Part shown: positions 7,849 through 16,492 of the stretch, piece after piece
How the letters are laid out: each line of letters starts with the position of its first letter
Numbering within the stretch: position 1 is the first letter of the stretch
Source of the DNA: Flavobacteriaceae bacterium UBA4022
GTDB lineage: Bacteria; Bacteroidota; Bacteroidia; Flavobacteriales; Flavobacteriaceae
Assembly: GCA_002384055.1 (NCBI GenBank)
Contig: DGAU01000022.1
Location: 10,501-74,500 of the forward strand
Length of the DNA stretch: 64,000 bases
Direction: 5' to 3'
The notes under the pieces: generated by a model
The model's input: the letters and a program-made list of their open reading frames with translations, nothing else
Database searches by the model: none
Told to the model about the DNA's origin: nothing
Position numbers and translations under genes: made by a program

Positions 7849-8760
7849 ATGACCGTTTTAATCGTCGGTGCGACCGGACTTATTGGCAAGAGCCTGGTAA
7901 AGAGCTGCTTGTCTAGAGGGTGGCGTGTTCATTTTTTGACCACGCGTAAGGGTCAATTGAATCAGATAGATGGGGCGTATGGTTTTCTATGGAATATCGA
8001 CCAATCTTTTATCGATAAAGCCTGTTTTGAAGGTGTTTCGGTTGTGGTGAATTTGGCGGGCACTCCTGTTTCTTTGCCCTGGCGTAAAGCCAACAAACGC
8101 AAAATCCTGAATAGCCGTATTCTCGGTGCTCGCCTATTAAACGATACTTTGGCAGCCCTAAAAGGGCATCAAGTGCAACGCTACATTGGGGCAAGTGGTA
8201 TCAGTGGATACCCATCACATCCGAGTCATTGTTATCAAGAAAGAGATGCCGCAGATGCCGCAACTTTTTTGGGTGATGTCGTGCGCCAGTGGGAGGATGC
8301 AGCACTGAGTTTTAAGATCCTTGGAATGTCGGTCGCTATGGTCCGCACAGGTTTGGTGTTGGCACCTAATGGAGGCGTATTGTCCCAGATCGCGCAACCC
8401 ATAAAAATGGGTTTTGGTGCCGTTTTGGGCCAGGGAAAACAATGGCAATCTTGGATCCACATCGATGACATTACGGCGGTATATGAATACCTGATGGAGG
8501 CCACAGGCCAGGGCGTATATAATGGGGTGTCTCCAAGTCCCGTGCAGCATGACACCATGACTTATGCCATTGCGAAACAGTGTCGCCGCAGGATCATTCT
8601 GCCCAAAGCCCCGCGTTTTGCATTAAGGTTGCTTCTTGGTGAGCGATCGGCTTTGGTTTTGGAGAGTCAATGTGTGCATCCCGATCGCTTAATGAAAGAG
8701 AATTTTAATTTCAAGTACACAACATTAGTATCGGCACTGAAGGATTTATTGCCGCAGTGA
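7849..8760 (+). CDS. TIGR01777 family NAD(P)-dependent epimerase-like protein
   Basis: 303 residues of the extended short-chain dehydrogenase fold. Dinucleotide-binding loop GATGLIGKSL at 7-16; NLAGTPVSLPWR, SRILGARLL and SGISGYPS are typical of the YfcH/TIGR01777 group; the C-terminal DUF1731-like part ends LVSALKDLL. The substrate is unknown; in plants and cyanobacteria relatives act in cell or plastid division. It lies before grpE but a separate promoter separates them. Confidence 0.85.
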   Translation: MTVLIVGATGLIGKSLVKSCLSRGWRVHFLTTRKGQLNQIDGAYGFLWNIDQSFIDKACFEGVSVVVNLAGTPVSLPWRKANKRKILNSRILGARLLNDTLAALKGHQVQRYIGASGISGYPSHPSHCYQERDAADAATFLGDVVRQWEDAALSFKILGMSVAMVRTGLVLAPNGGVLSQIAQPIKMGFGAVLGQGKQWQSWIHIDDITAVYEYLMEATGQGVYNGVSPSPVQHDTMTYAIAKQCRRRIILPKAPRFALRLLLGERSALVLESQCVHPDRLMKENFNFKYTTLVSALKDLLPQ

Positions 8761-8763
8761 CAT

Positions 8764-8796
8764 TTTGACACAACAGGTGTTATGGCAATACTTTTG
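8764..8796 (+). promoter_or_regulatory. Promoter of grpE-dnaJ
   Basis: TTTG at 8764-8767, 21-nt spacer, TACTTTTG at 8789-8796: an excellent match to the Bacteroidota sigma-A promoter TTTG/TAnnTTTG. It lies 35 bp before the grpE ATG. No HrcA CIRCE element is visible. Confidence 0.8.
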
Positions 8797-8830
8797 CTAA
8801 TGTCTTAGACCAATTTAAGCATGATCTGCT

Positions 8831-9364
8831 ATGAGCAAAAAAAATAAAGAACAGACCGACCCGATTCAGGATAATCCTGAGGCGCAAAATATACAAGAGC
8901 CACAAGTCCAAGAACCAACGGTTGTGCCCAGTAGCGAAGAGCTTATGGAACAAGAAAAAGACCGTTACTTGCGTTTGTTTGCCGACTTTGAGAATTATAA
9001 GCGCCGCACCAGTAAGGAGCGTATCGAGTTGTTTAAGACGGCGAGTCAAGACCTTATGATAGCCATGTTGCCTATTTTGGATGATTTCGATCGGGCGTTA
9101 AAAGAGCTAGAGAAAAGCGATAAATCCGTTTTTGAAGGGGTGTTGTTGATCAATAACAAGCTCAACGAGACGCTAAAACAAAAGGGACTTAAGGTCTCAG
9201 AGACTAAAGCCGGAGAAGCTTTTAATGCGGACATTCACGAGGCAATTACCCAGATTCCTGCACCCACAGATGACCTCAAGGGAAAGATCATAGACGTCAT
9301 CGAAATGGGGTATACCCTAGGTGATAAAATCATACGCTACCCTAAGGTAGTCATAGGACAATAA
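8831..9364 (+). CDS. grpE: Nucleotide exchange factor GrpE
   Basis: 177 residues. An acidic, disordered N-terminus (1-45) is followed by a long coiled coil and the family core RYLRLFADFENYKRRTSKER, with the beta-wing domain (FNADIHEAITQIPAPTD, MGYTLGDKIIRYPKVVIGQ) at the end. It exchanges ADP for ATP on DnaK. dnaJ starts 1 nt after the stop, so the two are co-transcribed from the 8764 promoter. dnaK is not in the window. Confidence 0.96.
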   Translation: MSKKNKEQTDPIQDNPEAQNIQEPQVQEPTVVPSSEELMEQEKDRYLRLFADFENYKRRTSKERIELFKTASQDLMIAMLPILDDFDRALKELEKSDKSVFEGVLLINNKLNETLKQKGLKVSETKAGEAFNADIHEAITQIPAPTDDLKGKIIDVIEMGYTLGDKIIRYPKVVIGQ

Positions 9365-9365
9365 G

Positions 9366-10469
9366 ATGAAAGACGATTTTTACGACTTATTAGGTATTTC
9401 AAAAGGGGCTTCGGCAGCTGAGATCAAAAAAGCATATCGCAAGAAGGCTATAGAATGCCATCCCGACAAAAATCCAGGAGATGCCCAAGCTGAAGAGCGT
9501 TTTAAAAAGGCAGCAGAGGCCTACGAAATTTTGAGTGATCCCGACAAGAAAGCACGCTATGACCAATATGGACACCAAGCCTTTGAAGGTGGCGGTTTTG
9601 GCGGCGGCGGTGGCGGCGGCATGAATATGGATGACATATTCAGCCAGTTTGGCGATATTTTTGGCGGCGGTTTTGGCGGTGGTTTTGGTGGTGGTCAAAG
9701 ACGTGCCAAAGGAAGTAATTTGCGTATCCGTGTGAGTTTAAGCTTAGAAGAAATTGCCCACGGCGTAGAGAAGAAAATCAAAGTAAAGCGTAAAAAGCAA
9801 GCGCCCGGAACAACCTACAAGACTTGTAGTGCCTGTAATGGGCAAGGTCAGGTGACCAGAGTTCAAAATACGATTTTGGGTCGCATGCAGACCGCAGCGA
9901 CTTGTGGCACCTGCCGTGGCGCCGGTCAGATTATAGACCAACGCCCATCTAACGCCGATGCCGATGGCATGGTCGTCCTTGAAGAAACAGTTTCCATTAA
10001 GATACCTGCGGGTGTGGTCGATGGGATGCAGCTAAAAGTATCGGGCAAAGGCAATGATGCCCCGGGTAACGGTGTTTCTGGAGACCTGATCGTCGTTATT
10101 CAAGAACAAGATCATCCTTTCTTACAACGTGAGGGGGATAACTTGCATTTTGATTTATATGTCAGTATATCGGATGCCGTTTTAGGGACATCCAAGGAAA
10201 TCGATACGGTCTCTGGAAAAGTGCGCATCAAAATTGAACCTGGAGCGCAAAGTGGCAAAATATTGCGCTTGCGCGGTAAAGGTATCCCCAGTATTAATGG
10301 GTATGGATCAGGTGATTTATTGGTACACCTCAATGTTTGGACGCCAAAAACGGTATCTAAAGAACAGCGCGATTTCTTCGAAAAGATGAAGGATGACGGG
10401 CATTTTGAGCCAAAACCAGAAAAAGATGACAAGTCCTTTTTTGAGAAGGTCAAGGATATGTTTTCGTAA
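9366..10469 (+). CDS. dnaJ: Chaperone DnaJ with only one zinc centre
   Basis: 367 residues. J domain with HPD at 32-34, Gly/Phe-rich linker at about 74-110, zinc region at 154-187, then the two beta-sandwich substrate domains and a dimerisation end. Ordinary DnaJ has four CxxCxGxG motifs making two zinc centres. Here only CSACNGQG (154-161) and CGTCRGAG (180-187) remain, aligning by flanks with motifs 2 and 3 (centre II). Motifs 1 and 4 (centre I) are replaced by Cys-free sequence. Centre II is the one needed for DnaK cooperation in E. coli. It stimulates DnaK ATPase and delivers unfolded clients. Confidence 0.95.
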   Translation: MKDDFYDLLGISKGASAAEIKKAYRKKAIECHPDKNPGDAQAEERFKKAAEAYEILSDPDKKARYDQYGHQAFEGGGFGGGGGGGMNMDDIFSQFGDIFGGGFGGGFGGGQRRAKGSNLRIRVSLSLEEIAHGVEKKIKVKRKKQAPGTTYKTCSACNGQGQVTRVQNTILGRMQTAATCGTCRGAGQIIDQRPSNADADGMVVLEETVSIKIPAGVVDGMQLKVSGKGNDAPGNGVSGDLIVVIQEQDHPFLQREGDNLHFDLYVSISDAVLGTSKEIDTVSGKVRIKIEPGAQSGKILRLRGKGIPSINGYGSGDLLVHLNVWTPKTVSKEQRDFFEKMKDDGHFEPKPEKDDKSFFEKVKDMFS

Positions 10470-10502
10470 TTTGTATCGAACCATATTTTTTGTTTATATT
10501 TG

Positions 10503-10538
10503 AATGTCTTTTATTTATAAGAGGCATTTTTTCTTTTT
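10503..10538 (+). terminator. Terminator of grpE-dnaJ
   Basis: A 10-bp stem with two G-U pairs, AATGTCTTTT (10503-10512) and AAGAGGCATT (10519-10528), loop of 6, followed by TTTTCTTTTT. It lies 33 nt after the dnaJ stop. Confidence 0.8.
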
Positions 10539-10550
10539 CATAGCAATTTT

Positions 10551-10588
10551 TTTTCCCACCCTATGTTTCACGATGTAGGGTGGGTTTT
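10551..10588. terminator. Second terminator-like hairpin after dnaJ
   Basis: CCCACCCTA (10555-10563) pairs with TAGGGTGGG (10576-10584), 9 bp with a 12-nt loop, flanked by T8 upstream and TTTTGTTT downstream, so it could act in either direction. The rest of the 250-bp gap to 10720 holds no gene I can support. Confidence 0.7.
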
Positions 10589-10719
10589 GTTTGGGGTTAT
10601 TCCAATACGTCTTACAGGGGGTATTTGTCGCTTTAATGGGGTATAAAATTATCTTAAAACCCAAATTGCTTTGTGGATAAACAGTAACTTTAACCCTATA
10701 TGAATCCCGAAGAATACTC

Positions 10720-11649
10720 ATGTTAGAAGCGCACTCAATTTCAAAATCTTTTGGTTCTTTTAAAGCCTTGCAAGAGGTCAGTCTTATGGTGCCAAAGCAG
10801 TCCGTATTTGGCCTTTTGGGTCCTAATGGAGCAGGCAAAACAACCTTAATTAGAATCATCAACCAAATCACTATGCCCGATTCAGGTCACGTGCTTTTGG
10901 ATGGAGAACCATTGCGGCCAGATCACATCCGTTATATTGGCTATTTACCCGAAGAACGCGGTTTGTACAAAACGATGAAAGTAGGAGAGCAGGTCATCTA
11001 CTTGGCGCAGCTTAAAGGACTGTCTAAATCTGATGCCAAGGCCCAACTAAAATACTGGTTCGATCGATTGGATATTGGTCACTGGTGGGACAAAAAAGTA
11101 CAAGAGTTGTCCAAAGGAATGGCGCAGAAAATCCAATTTGTGGTTACGGTATTGCACCGACCCAAGTTGTTGATTTTTGACGAGCCCTTTAGTGGTTTTG
11201 ACCCCATCAATGCGCAATTGATTCGTGAGGAGATTCTTAATCTGCGGGATCAAGGGGCTACCGTTATTTTTTCGACCCACCGCATGGAGTCTGTAGAAGA
11301 AATGTGTGATCATATAGCGCTCATGAATAAGTCCAAGAAAATTCTTGATGGTAACCTTATGGATATCAAGCGGGCTTATCAATCTAATGTGTTTCGTGTA
11401 GGGATCAAGAGCGCTGATAAAGCGGGGACTTGGAAAATACTCGAAGAGCAATTTGGGGCCACGCCTGTGGTGTTTAAATCTATTCATGAGGAGGTACAGT
11501 GCAAACTTCAATTGCCCGACGGTCATGGGCCAAATGATCTATTTGCCCAGCTCAGTAAATTCGGTGAAATCAGTCATTTTGTCCAAGAAGTGCCCACGGC
11601 CAATGATATATTCATCCAATCTATTCATCAAAACGAGGCGATCTTATGA
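10720..11649 (+). CDS. ABC-2 type exporter ATP-binding subunit (NatA-like)
   Basis: 309 residues. Walker A GPNGAGKTT (34-42), signature LSKGMAQKIQ (a variant of LSGGQ), Walker B LLIFDEPFSGFDP, and a C-terminal DUF4162-like extension from about residue 220. It energises the permease encoded next; the stop and next ATG overlap by 4 nt (11646-11649), so the two are translationally coupled. NatA-type systems export ions, drugs or peptides; the substrate is unknown. Confidence 0.9.
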   Translation: MLEAHSISKSFGSFKALQEVSLMVPKQSVFGLLGPNGAGKTTLIRIINQITMPDSGHVLLDGEPLRPDHIRYIGYLPEERGLYKTMKVGEQVIYLAQLKGLSKSDAKAQLKYWFDRLDIGHWWDKKVQELSKGMAQKIQFVVTVLHRPKLLIFDEPFSGFDPINAQLIREEILNLRDQGATVIFSTHRMESVEEMCDHIALMNKSKKILDGNLMDIKRAYQSNVFRVGIKSADKAGTWKILEEQFGATPVVFKSIHEEVQCKLQLPDGHGPNDLFAQLSKFGEISHFVQEVPTANDIFIQSIHQNEAIL

Positions 11650-12950
11650 ACCACTTAGGCTTAATACTCGTACGCGAATACCTCAATAAAGTCAGGAACA
11701 AGTCTTTTATCATCATGACCTTTATGAGTCCATTGCTCATGGTTGGCGTGATTGGTTTGGTGACGTATTTGTCGAATCTGAACAACGACAATGAGCGCCA
11801 CATCAAGGTATTGGACCAGAGCGGTTATTTTGGTCATTTATTCGAAGATCAAGACCAAATCACTTTTGAGCTCCTCGATACCATTGACCTGGAGCAAGCC
11901 AAGGCCATTACCGAGTCGGCTCAAGATTATGGCTTGTTATTCATTCCTAAGGTCAAGAACATAGCCGATTTGTCTCGCGCCATTTATTTCTATTCGGAGG
12001 ATTCACCATCGATTGTGGTTATGACCCAAATAGAACGGATCGTGCAGCAACAGGCCAATACCCTTGCTTTGAATCAAGCGGGTATCGATGCCCAGGCCAT
12101 TCGTGATCTTTATTTTGACGTGCGGCCGCAATTGGAAACCTTTAAGGGTCAAGAAACCTCAAAACTGGGCTCAGGCCTTAAACTTATTTTTGGCGGTGCT
12201 GCAGGCTATTTGTTGTTTATGTTCATCATTATTTACGGCAATATGATCATGCGCAGTGTCATCGAAGAAAAGACCAGCCGCATCATCGAGGTTATCATTT
12301 CTTCGGTCAGGCCTATTGAACTCCTCTTAGGAAAGATATTTGGAACCACTTTAGCCGGGATCACACAATTTGCCGTCTGGGTCATTCTTGTGGGTGTTTT
12401 GGGCACGGTGATGAGCCAGGTGCTCGGGGTAGAGATGCAAACCGGTTCGCAAGTGGCCATGGAACAAGGCGCAGCATTGGCTCAGACCAATGATTTGCCC
12501 GCCCAAATTCTTATGGAAATTTTTCAGTTACCCATGACCAATCTTGTGGTGATGTTCTTCTTATTCTTTATTGGAGGCTATCTCTTGTATGCCTCGCTTT
12601 ACGCTGCTATAGGCGCTGCTGTAGACAGCGAAACGGATACCCAGCAGTTTATGATTCCGATCATTATGCCACTGATTATCGCGGTTTATGTCGGGGTGTT
12701 TACCGTTATAGAAGACCCACATGGCACAGTATCACAAGTTTTTAGTTTCATTCCCTTGACTTCACCTGTGGTGATGCTCATGCGTATCCCCTTTGGCGTG
12801 CCCCTTTGGGAACAAATCGTTTCTGTGGTTTTATTATTTACTACCTTTATAGGAACCGTTTGGTTTGCGGCCAAAATCTACCGCGTGGGTATTTTAATGT
12901 ATGGTAAAAAGCCAAGCTATAAAGAATTGCTTAAATGGTTAAAATACTAA
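11646..12950 (+). CDS. ABC-2 type exporter permease (NatB-like)
   Basis: 434 residues. One N-terminal membrane segment (about 18-40), a large extracytoplasmic domain (about 41-175), then five or so membrane segments from about 180 onwards, the usual ABC2_membrane_3 layout. RSVIEEKTSRIIEVIISSVRP is the conserved cytoplasmic coupling segment. Partner of the ATPase at 10720. The mscS gene starts within its stop codon (TAATG at 12948). Confidence 0.9.
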   Translation: MNHLGLILVREYLNKVRNKSFIIMTFMSPLLMVGVIGLVTYLSNLNNDNERHIKVLDQSGYFGHLFEDQDQITFELLDTIDLEQAKAITESAQDYGLLFIPKVKNIADLSRAIYFYSEDSPSIVVMTQIERIVQQQANTLALNQAGIDAQAIRDLYFDVRPQLETFKGQETSKLGSGLKLIFGGAAGYLLFMFIIIYGNMIMRSVIEEKTSRIIEVIISSVRPIELLLGKIFGTTLAGITQFAVWVILVGVLGTVMSQVLGVEMQTGSQVAMEQGAALAQTNDLPAQILMEIFQLPMTNLVVMFFLFFIGGYLLYASLYAAIGAAVDSETDTQQFMIPIIMPLIIAVYVGVFTVIEDPHGTVSQVFSFIPLTSPVVMLMRIPFGVPLWEQIVSVVLLFTTFIGTVWFAAKIYRVGILMYGKKPSYKELLKWLKY

Positions 12951-13840
12951 TGATACAAGAAGTCATCAAAGCCGTTATACCGGAAGAGGTTCAGAAAACG
13001 ATATGGGATCGAATCAACGAGGTCTTGCAATGGGGCTGGCATTTTGGGGAAGGTTCTTCCGCCATCCATTTGACCATTGGCACCGTATTGTTGATTGTTT
13101 TTGCCTTTTTTACTACAGGTTATGTCCTGGGGCTTGCCCGTAAGCTTTATACCAGAAACCTCAATGAGAACGATACCTTAAAATTTATTAGTGTCTTTAA
13201 GTTCATTAAATATTTGACTTACGTCATTGTGGTTTTTTCGGTAATGAGTTTTGCGGGTGTGAATGTTACCCCAGTATTGGCTGCGAGTGCTGCCTTATTG
13301 GTGGGTGTTGGTTTGGCGTTACAAGAACTTTTTCAAGATGTGCTCGGGGGTATTTTTATCATGCTCGATCAATCGCTACAAGCGGGAGACATCATCGAAA
13401 TGGAAGGCAGAGTGGCACGCGTTGTCGATATTCGATTGCGCACCACAAGGGCGATTACGCGTGACGATAAAGTTGTGATCATCCCGAACCACAAATTCTT
13501 GACCGACACGATTTTTAATTATACGCAAAACCACAAACAGACCCGTGTAACCGTTCAAGTAGGTGTCGCTTATGGGAGTGACACACAGCTGGTTAAGTCA
13601 CTGCTATTGGGCTGTGTCACTGGTGATTCACGGATTTTGTCCAGGCCTAAACCCTTCGTATTGTTTGATGATTTTGGGGATTCCGCTTTGATCTTTAGTG
13701 TTAACTTTTTTGTTTCAGACAGTTTTGTCGATCCAATTGTCAAGAGTGATATTAGGTTCAAAATTGATGCTGCTTTTCGTAAGAATAACATCACGATTCC
13801 ATTCCCACAGCGCGACGTTCATATGTTTCGTCAGGACTAA
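12950..13840 (+). CDS. Small-conductance mechanosensitive channel, MscS family
   Basis: 296 residues from ATG 12950, which overlaps the previous TAA (TAATG), a normal coupled start; an upstream ATG at 12935 would add five residues. About three membrane segments in residues 25-115, then the pore-lining helix region with GVNVTPVLAASAALLVGVGL, the beta domain (GDIIEMEGRVARVVDIRLR) and the alpha/beta vestibule ending FPQRDVHMF. The channel opens on hypo-osmotic shock. It sits between an exporter and a response regulator. Confidence 0.92.
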   Translation: MIQEVIKAVIPEEVQKTIWDRINEVLQWGWHFGEGSSAIHLTIGTVLLIVFAFFTTGYVLGLARKLYTRNLNENDTLKFISVFKFIKYLTYVIVVFSVMSFAGVNVTPVLAASAALLVGVGLALQELFQDVLGGIFIMLDQSLQAGDIIEMEGRVARVVDIRLRTTRAITRDDKVVIIPNHKFLTDTIFNYTQNHKQTRVTVQVGVAYGSDTQLVKSLLLGCVTGDSRILSRPKPFVLFDDFGDSALIFSVNFFVSDSFVDPIVKSDIRFKIDAAFRKNNITIPFPQRDVHMFRQD

Positions 13841-13874
13841 ACACAGGAACCTATGAAGGTTAAATTATTGATCT

Positions 13875-15041
13875 ATGCCTAAAATTTTAATCGTTGAAGA
13901 TGAAGCGGCTATTCGTCGCGTCTTATCAAAAATCCTGAAAGAGGAAAACCCCTCCTATGAAATATTTGAAGCCGAAGATGGGAAAAAGGGCTACAATATG
14001 GTCATCGATCAGGAATATGACTTGATCTTTAGTGATATTAAAATGCCCGGCATGGATGGCATGGAACTTCTAGGGGCGATACGCGAGTTGCGCCCGGAAA
14101 TTCCTGTAGTGATGATATCAGGACATGGAGATCTAGAACTGGCGGTGAATGCGATGCGGCTCGGTGCATTTGATTATATCTCAAAGCCACCTGATTTGAA
14201 CCGATTGTTGCATACGGTGCGTCAGGCCCTCGACAAAAAAGAATTAGTCGTAGAAAATAAACGACTCAAAAAGAAAGTGGCCCAGCAGTTCCAAATGATT
14301 GGTAACTCACCGGCATTAGCACGTATTCAGGAGATGATTGGCAAGGTTGCCCCAACAGATGCCCGCGTGTTGATTACTGGGCCCAATGGTTCGGGGAAGG
14401 AGCTTGTTGCCAATGCCTTGCATAGCCAGAGCCAGAGATCAAGTGGACCATTGGTTGAAGTCAATTGTGCGGCCATCCCGAGTGAACTGATCGAGAGTGC
14501 TCTTTTTGGCCATGTCAGGGGTGCTTTTACTTCGGCCATAAAGGACAAAGCAGGTCGTTTTGAGGCGGCCAACGGAGGAACTCTTTTTTTGGATGAAATT
14601 GGCGACATGAGCCTGCCGGCTCAGGCCAAAGTGCTCCGCGCACTTCAGGAACAAAAAATTCAGCGTGTGGGCAGTGACAAAGACATTAAGGTTGATGTTC
14701 GTGTCTTGGCCGCCACCAACAAAAATTTATTGCAGGAAATTGCTGAAGGGCGCTTCAGAGAAGATCTTTACCACCGCTTGGCGGTGATCTTGATTGATGT
14801 CCCTTCTCTAGCAGACCGCAAGGAAGATATTCCATTATTAGTAGATTATTTTGCCCACAAAATTGCGCAAGAACAAGGCACGAGTGTCAAGATATTTAAT
14901 AAAAAGTCGGTGCAGATGCTCCAGCTATATCCTTGGACGGGTAATATTCGCGAATTGCGCAATGTGGTAGAACGGCTCATCATTTTGGGTGGAGAAGAAA
15001 TCACAGAACAAGACGTGCAGGCCTATGCAGGCAAGCAGTAA
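13875..15041 (+). CDS. NtrC-type response regulator lacking a DNA-binding domain
   Basis: 388 residues. Receiver domain at 1-122 with phosphoacceptor Asp54 (FSDIKMPGMDG), then a sigma-54 activator AAA+ domain at about 140-376: Walker A GPNGSGKE (169-176), sigma-54 contact loop GAFTSA (216-221; canonical GAFTGA), Walker B LFLDE (237-241) and arginine-finger segment REDLYHRL (295-302). The chain ends at VQAYAGKQ, right after the AAA+ lid, with no Fis-type helix-turn-helix. It may activate sigma-54 promoters from solution or do something else. No histidine kinase gene is adjacent. Confidence 0.92.
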   Translation: MPKILIVEDEAAIRRVLSKILKEENPSYEIFEAEDGKKGYNMVIDQEYDLIFSDIKMPGMDGMELLGAIRELRPEIPVVMISGHGDLELAVNAMRLGAFDYISKPPDLNRLLHTVRQALDKKELVVENKRLKKKVAQQFQMIGNSPALARIQEMIGKVAPTDARVLITGPNGSGKELVANALHSQSQRSSGPLVEVNCAAIPSELIESALFGHVRGAFTSAIKDKAGRFEAANGGTLFLDEIGDMSLPAQAKVLRALQEQKIQRVGSDKDIKVDVRVLAATNKNLLQEIAEGRFREDLYHRLAVILIDVPSLADRKEDIPLLVDYFAHKIAQEQGTSVKIFNKKSVQMLQLYPWTGNIRELRNVVERLIILGGEEITEQDVQAYAGKQ

Positions 15042-15061
15042 CAATTAAATAAAAGTACAGC

Positions 15062-16471
15062 ATGAAATACACCAAGTTGACCCTAGTGACATTGTTATTG
15101 ACATCGATGATGTTCGGGCAGAACACCACTCAAGACGCCGAAATGTTGCGCCAGATCTATGATCAGGCCCTAACCAACGGGAAGGCTTATCAATGGCTCG
15201 ACGATTTGTCCAATGATATTGGCGGTCGCTTATCGGGTTCGTTAGAAGCAGAACGTGCCGTATTGTACACCAAAGAGGTCATGGAGTCGATTGGTTTGGA
15301 TTCGGTATGGCTACAGCCTGTTATGGTTCCGAAATGGACCCGTGGTATTCCGGAGTATAGTTATATAGAAACGGCCCCTGGCATCACCAATCTGGTGAAT
15401 ATTTGTGCCTTAGGGGGTTCTGTGGCGACTCCTCATGGTGGCCTAAAGGCTGAAGTGGTGGAAGTCTCCGGTATTGAAGCATTAGCTGCTCTGGGGCGCG
15501 AAAAAATTAAGGGTAAAATTGTGTTTTATAACCGACCAATGCAGGCCAATTTGATCCACACATTTGAGGCCTATGGTGGCTGTGTGGACCAACGTTATTC
15601 GGGAGCCAAAGAAGCAGCAAAATATGGTGCTGTCGGTGTTGTAGTGCGCTCTATGAATTTGCGCCTTGATGACCTGCCCCATACTGGAGCGATGAGTTAC
15701 GACGACCTGCCTGTTTCTGAGCGTATTCCCGCGTGTGCCATCAGTACCAATGATGCAAATTATCTGAGTACCGCCATTAAACTCATGCCCAAGCTAAACT
15801 TTTATTTCAACCAAACCTGCCGTGTTTTCCCCGACGTGAAGTCTTATAACGTGATTGGTGAAATCAAAGGAAGCGAATTTCCAAATCAATATATGGTTGT
15901 GGGAGGGCATTTGGATTCTTGGGATCTTGGTGATGGTTCCCATGATGATGGTGCGGGTTGTGTGCAATCGATTGAGGTGTTGCGCTTACTCAAAAACTTA
16001 GATTTTAAACCCCGTCATAGCATCAGAGTCGTCATGTTCATGAATGAAGAGAATGGGTTGCGTGGTGGCAACAAGTATGCCGAAGAAGCACAACTTAAAA
16101 ATGAAAACCATGTATTTGCCCTAGAAAGCGATTCGGGAGGGTTCACTCCGCGCGGTTTTTCGATTGATGCCGATGCCACCAACTTAGCCCAAATCAGATC
16201 TTGGAATGATTTATTCAAGCCGTATTTGATCCATTACTTTGAACCTGGTGGCGGTGGTGCCGATATTGGCCCACTCAAAAAAGATGGGATGGTTTTGGCT
16301 GGACTACGTCCGGATTCTCAGCGTTATTTTGATCACCACCATGCCGCCAACGATACCTTCGATGCAGTCAATAAGCGTGAGTTAGAGCTAGGGGCGGCGA
16401 CCATGACTTCGTTGATCTATCTTATGGATACTTACGGAACGACTTCCGAGATGAGTCACATCAAAAACTAA
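15062..16471 (+). CDS. Secreted M28 family zinc peptidase (carboxypeptidase Q-like)
   Basis: 469 residues with a signal peptide (about 1-20, ending MMFGQ). A PA-like insert lies around 100-230 and the M28 catalytic core follows. Two-zinc ligands are visible: His283 and Asp295/296 region in GGHLDSWDLGDGSHDDGAG, glutamates in MNEENG, Asp in LESDSGG, and His in FDHHHAANDTFD. Members remove N-terminal residues from peptides or split dipeptides outside the cytoplasm. It begins 20 nt after the response regulator, but a functional link is not evident. Confidence 0.9.
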   Translation: MKYTKLTLVTLLLTSMMFGQNTTQDAEMLRQIYDQALTNGKAYQWLDDLSNDIGGRLSGSLEAERAVLYTKEVMESIGLDSVWLQPVMVPKWTRGIPEYSYIETAPGITNLVNICALGGSVATPHGGLKAEVVEVSGIEALAALGREKIKGKIVFYNRPMQANLIHTFEAYGGCVDQRYSGAKEAAKYGAVGVVVRSMNLRLDDLPHTGAMSYDDLPVSERIPACAISTNDANYLSTAIKLMPKLNFYFNQTCRVFPDVKSYNVIGEIKGSEFPNQYMVVGGHLDSWDLGDGSHDDGAGCVQSIEVLRLLKNLDFKPRHSIRVVMFMNEENGLRGGNKYAEEAQLKNENHVFALESDSGGFTPRGFSIDADATNLAQIRSWNDLFKPYLIHYFEPGGGGADIGPLKKDGMVLAGLRPDSQRYFDHHHAANDTFDAVNKRELELGAATMTSLIYLMDTYGTTSEMSHIKN

Positions 16472-16492
16472 TTTAAGCACAGGCTTGAGTCG

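Noticed and set aside
9585..9710. GGC/GGT-rich tandem pattern in dnaJ as a DNA repeat or CRISPR-like array
   Set aside because: It encodes the normal Gly/Phe-rich linker of DnaJ; no spacers or regular unit.
13875..15041. Two-component pair with a histidine kinase
   Set aside because: No kinase gene flanks the response regulator; neighbours are an MscS channel and an M28 peptidase.
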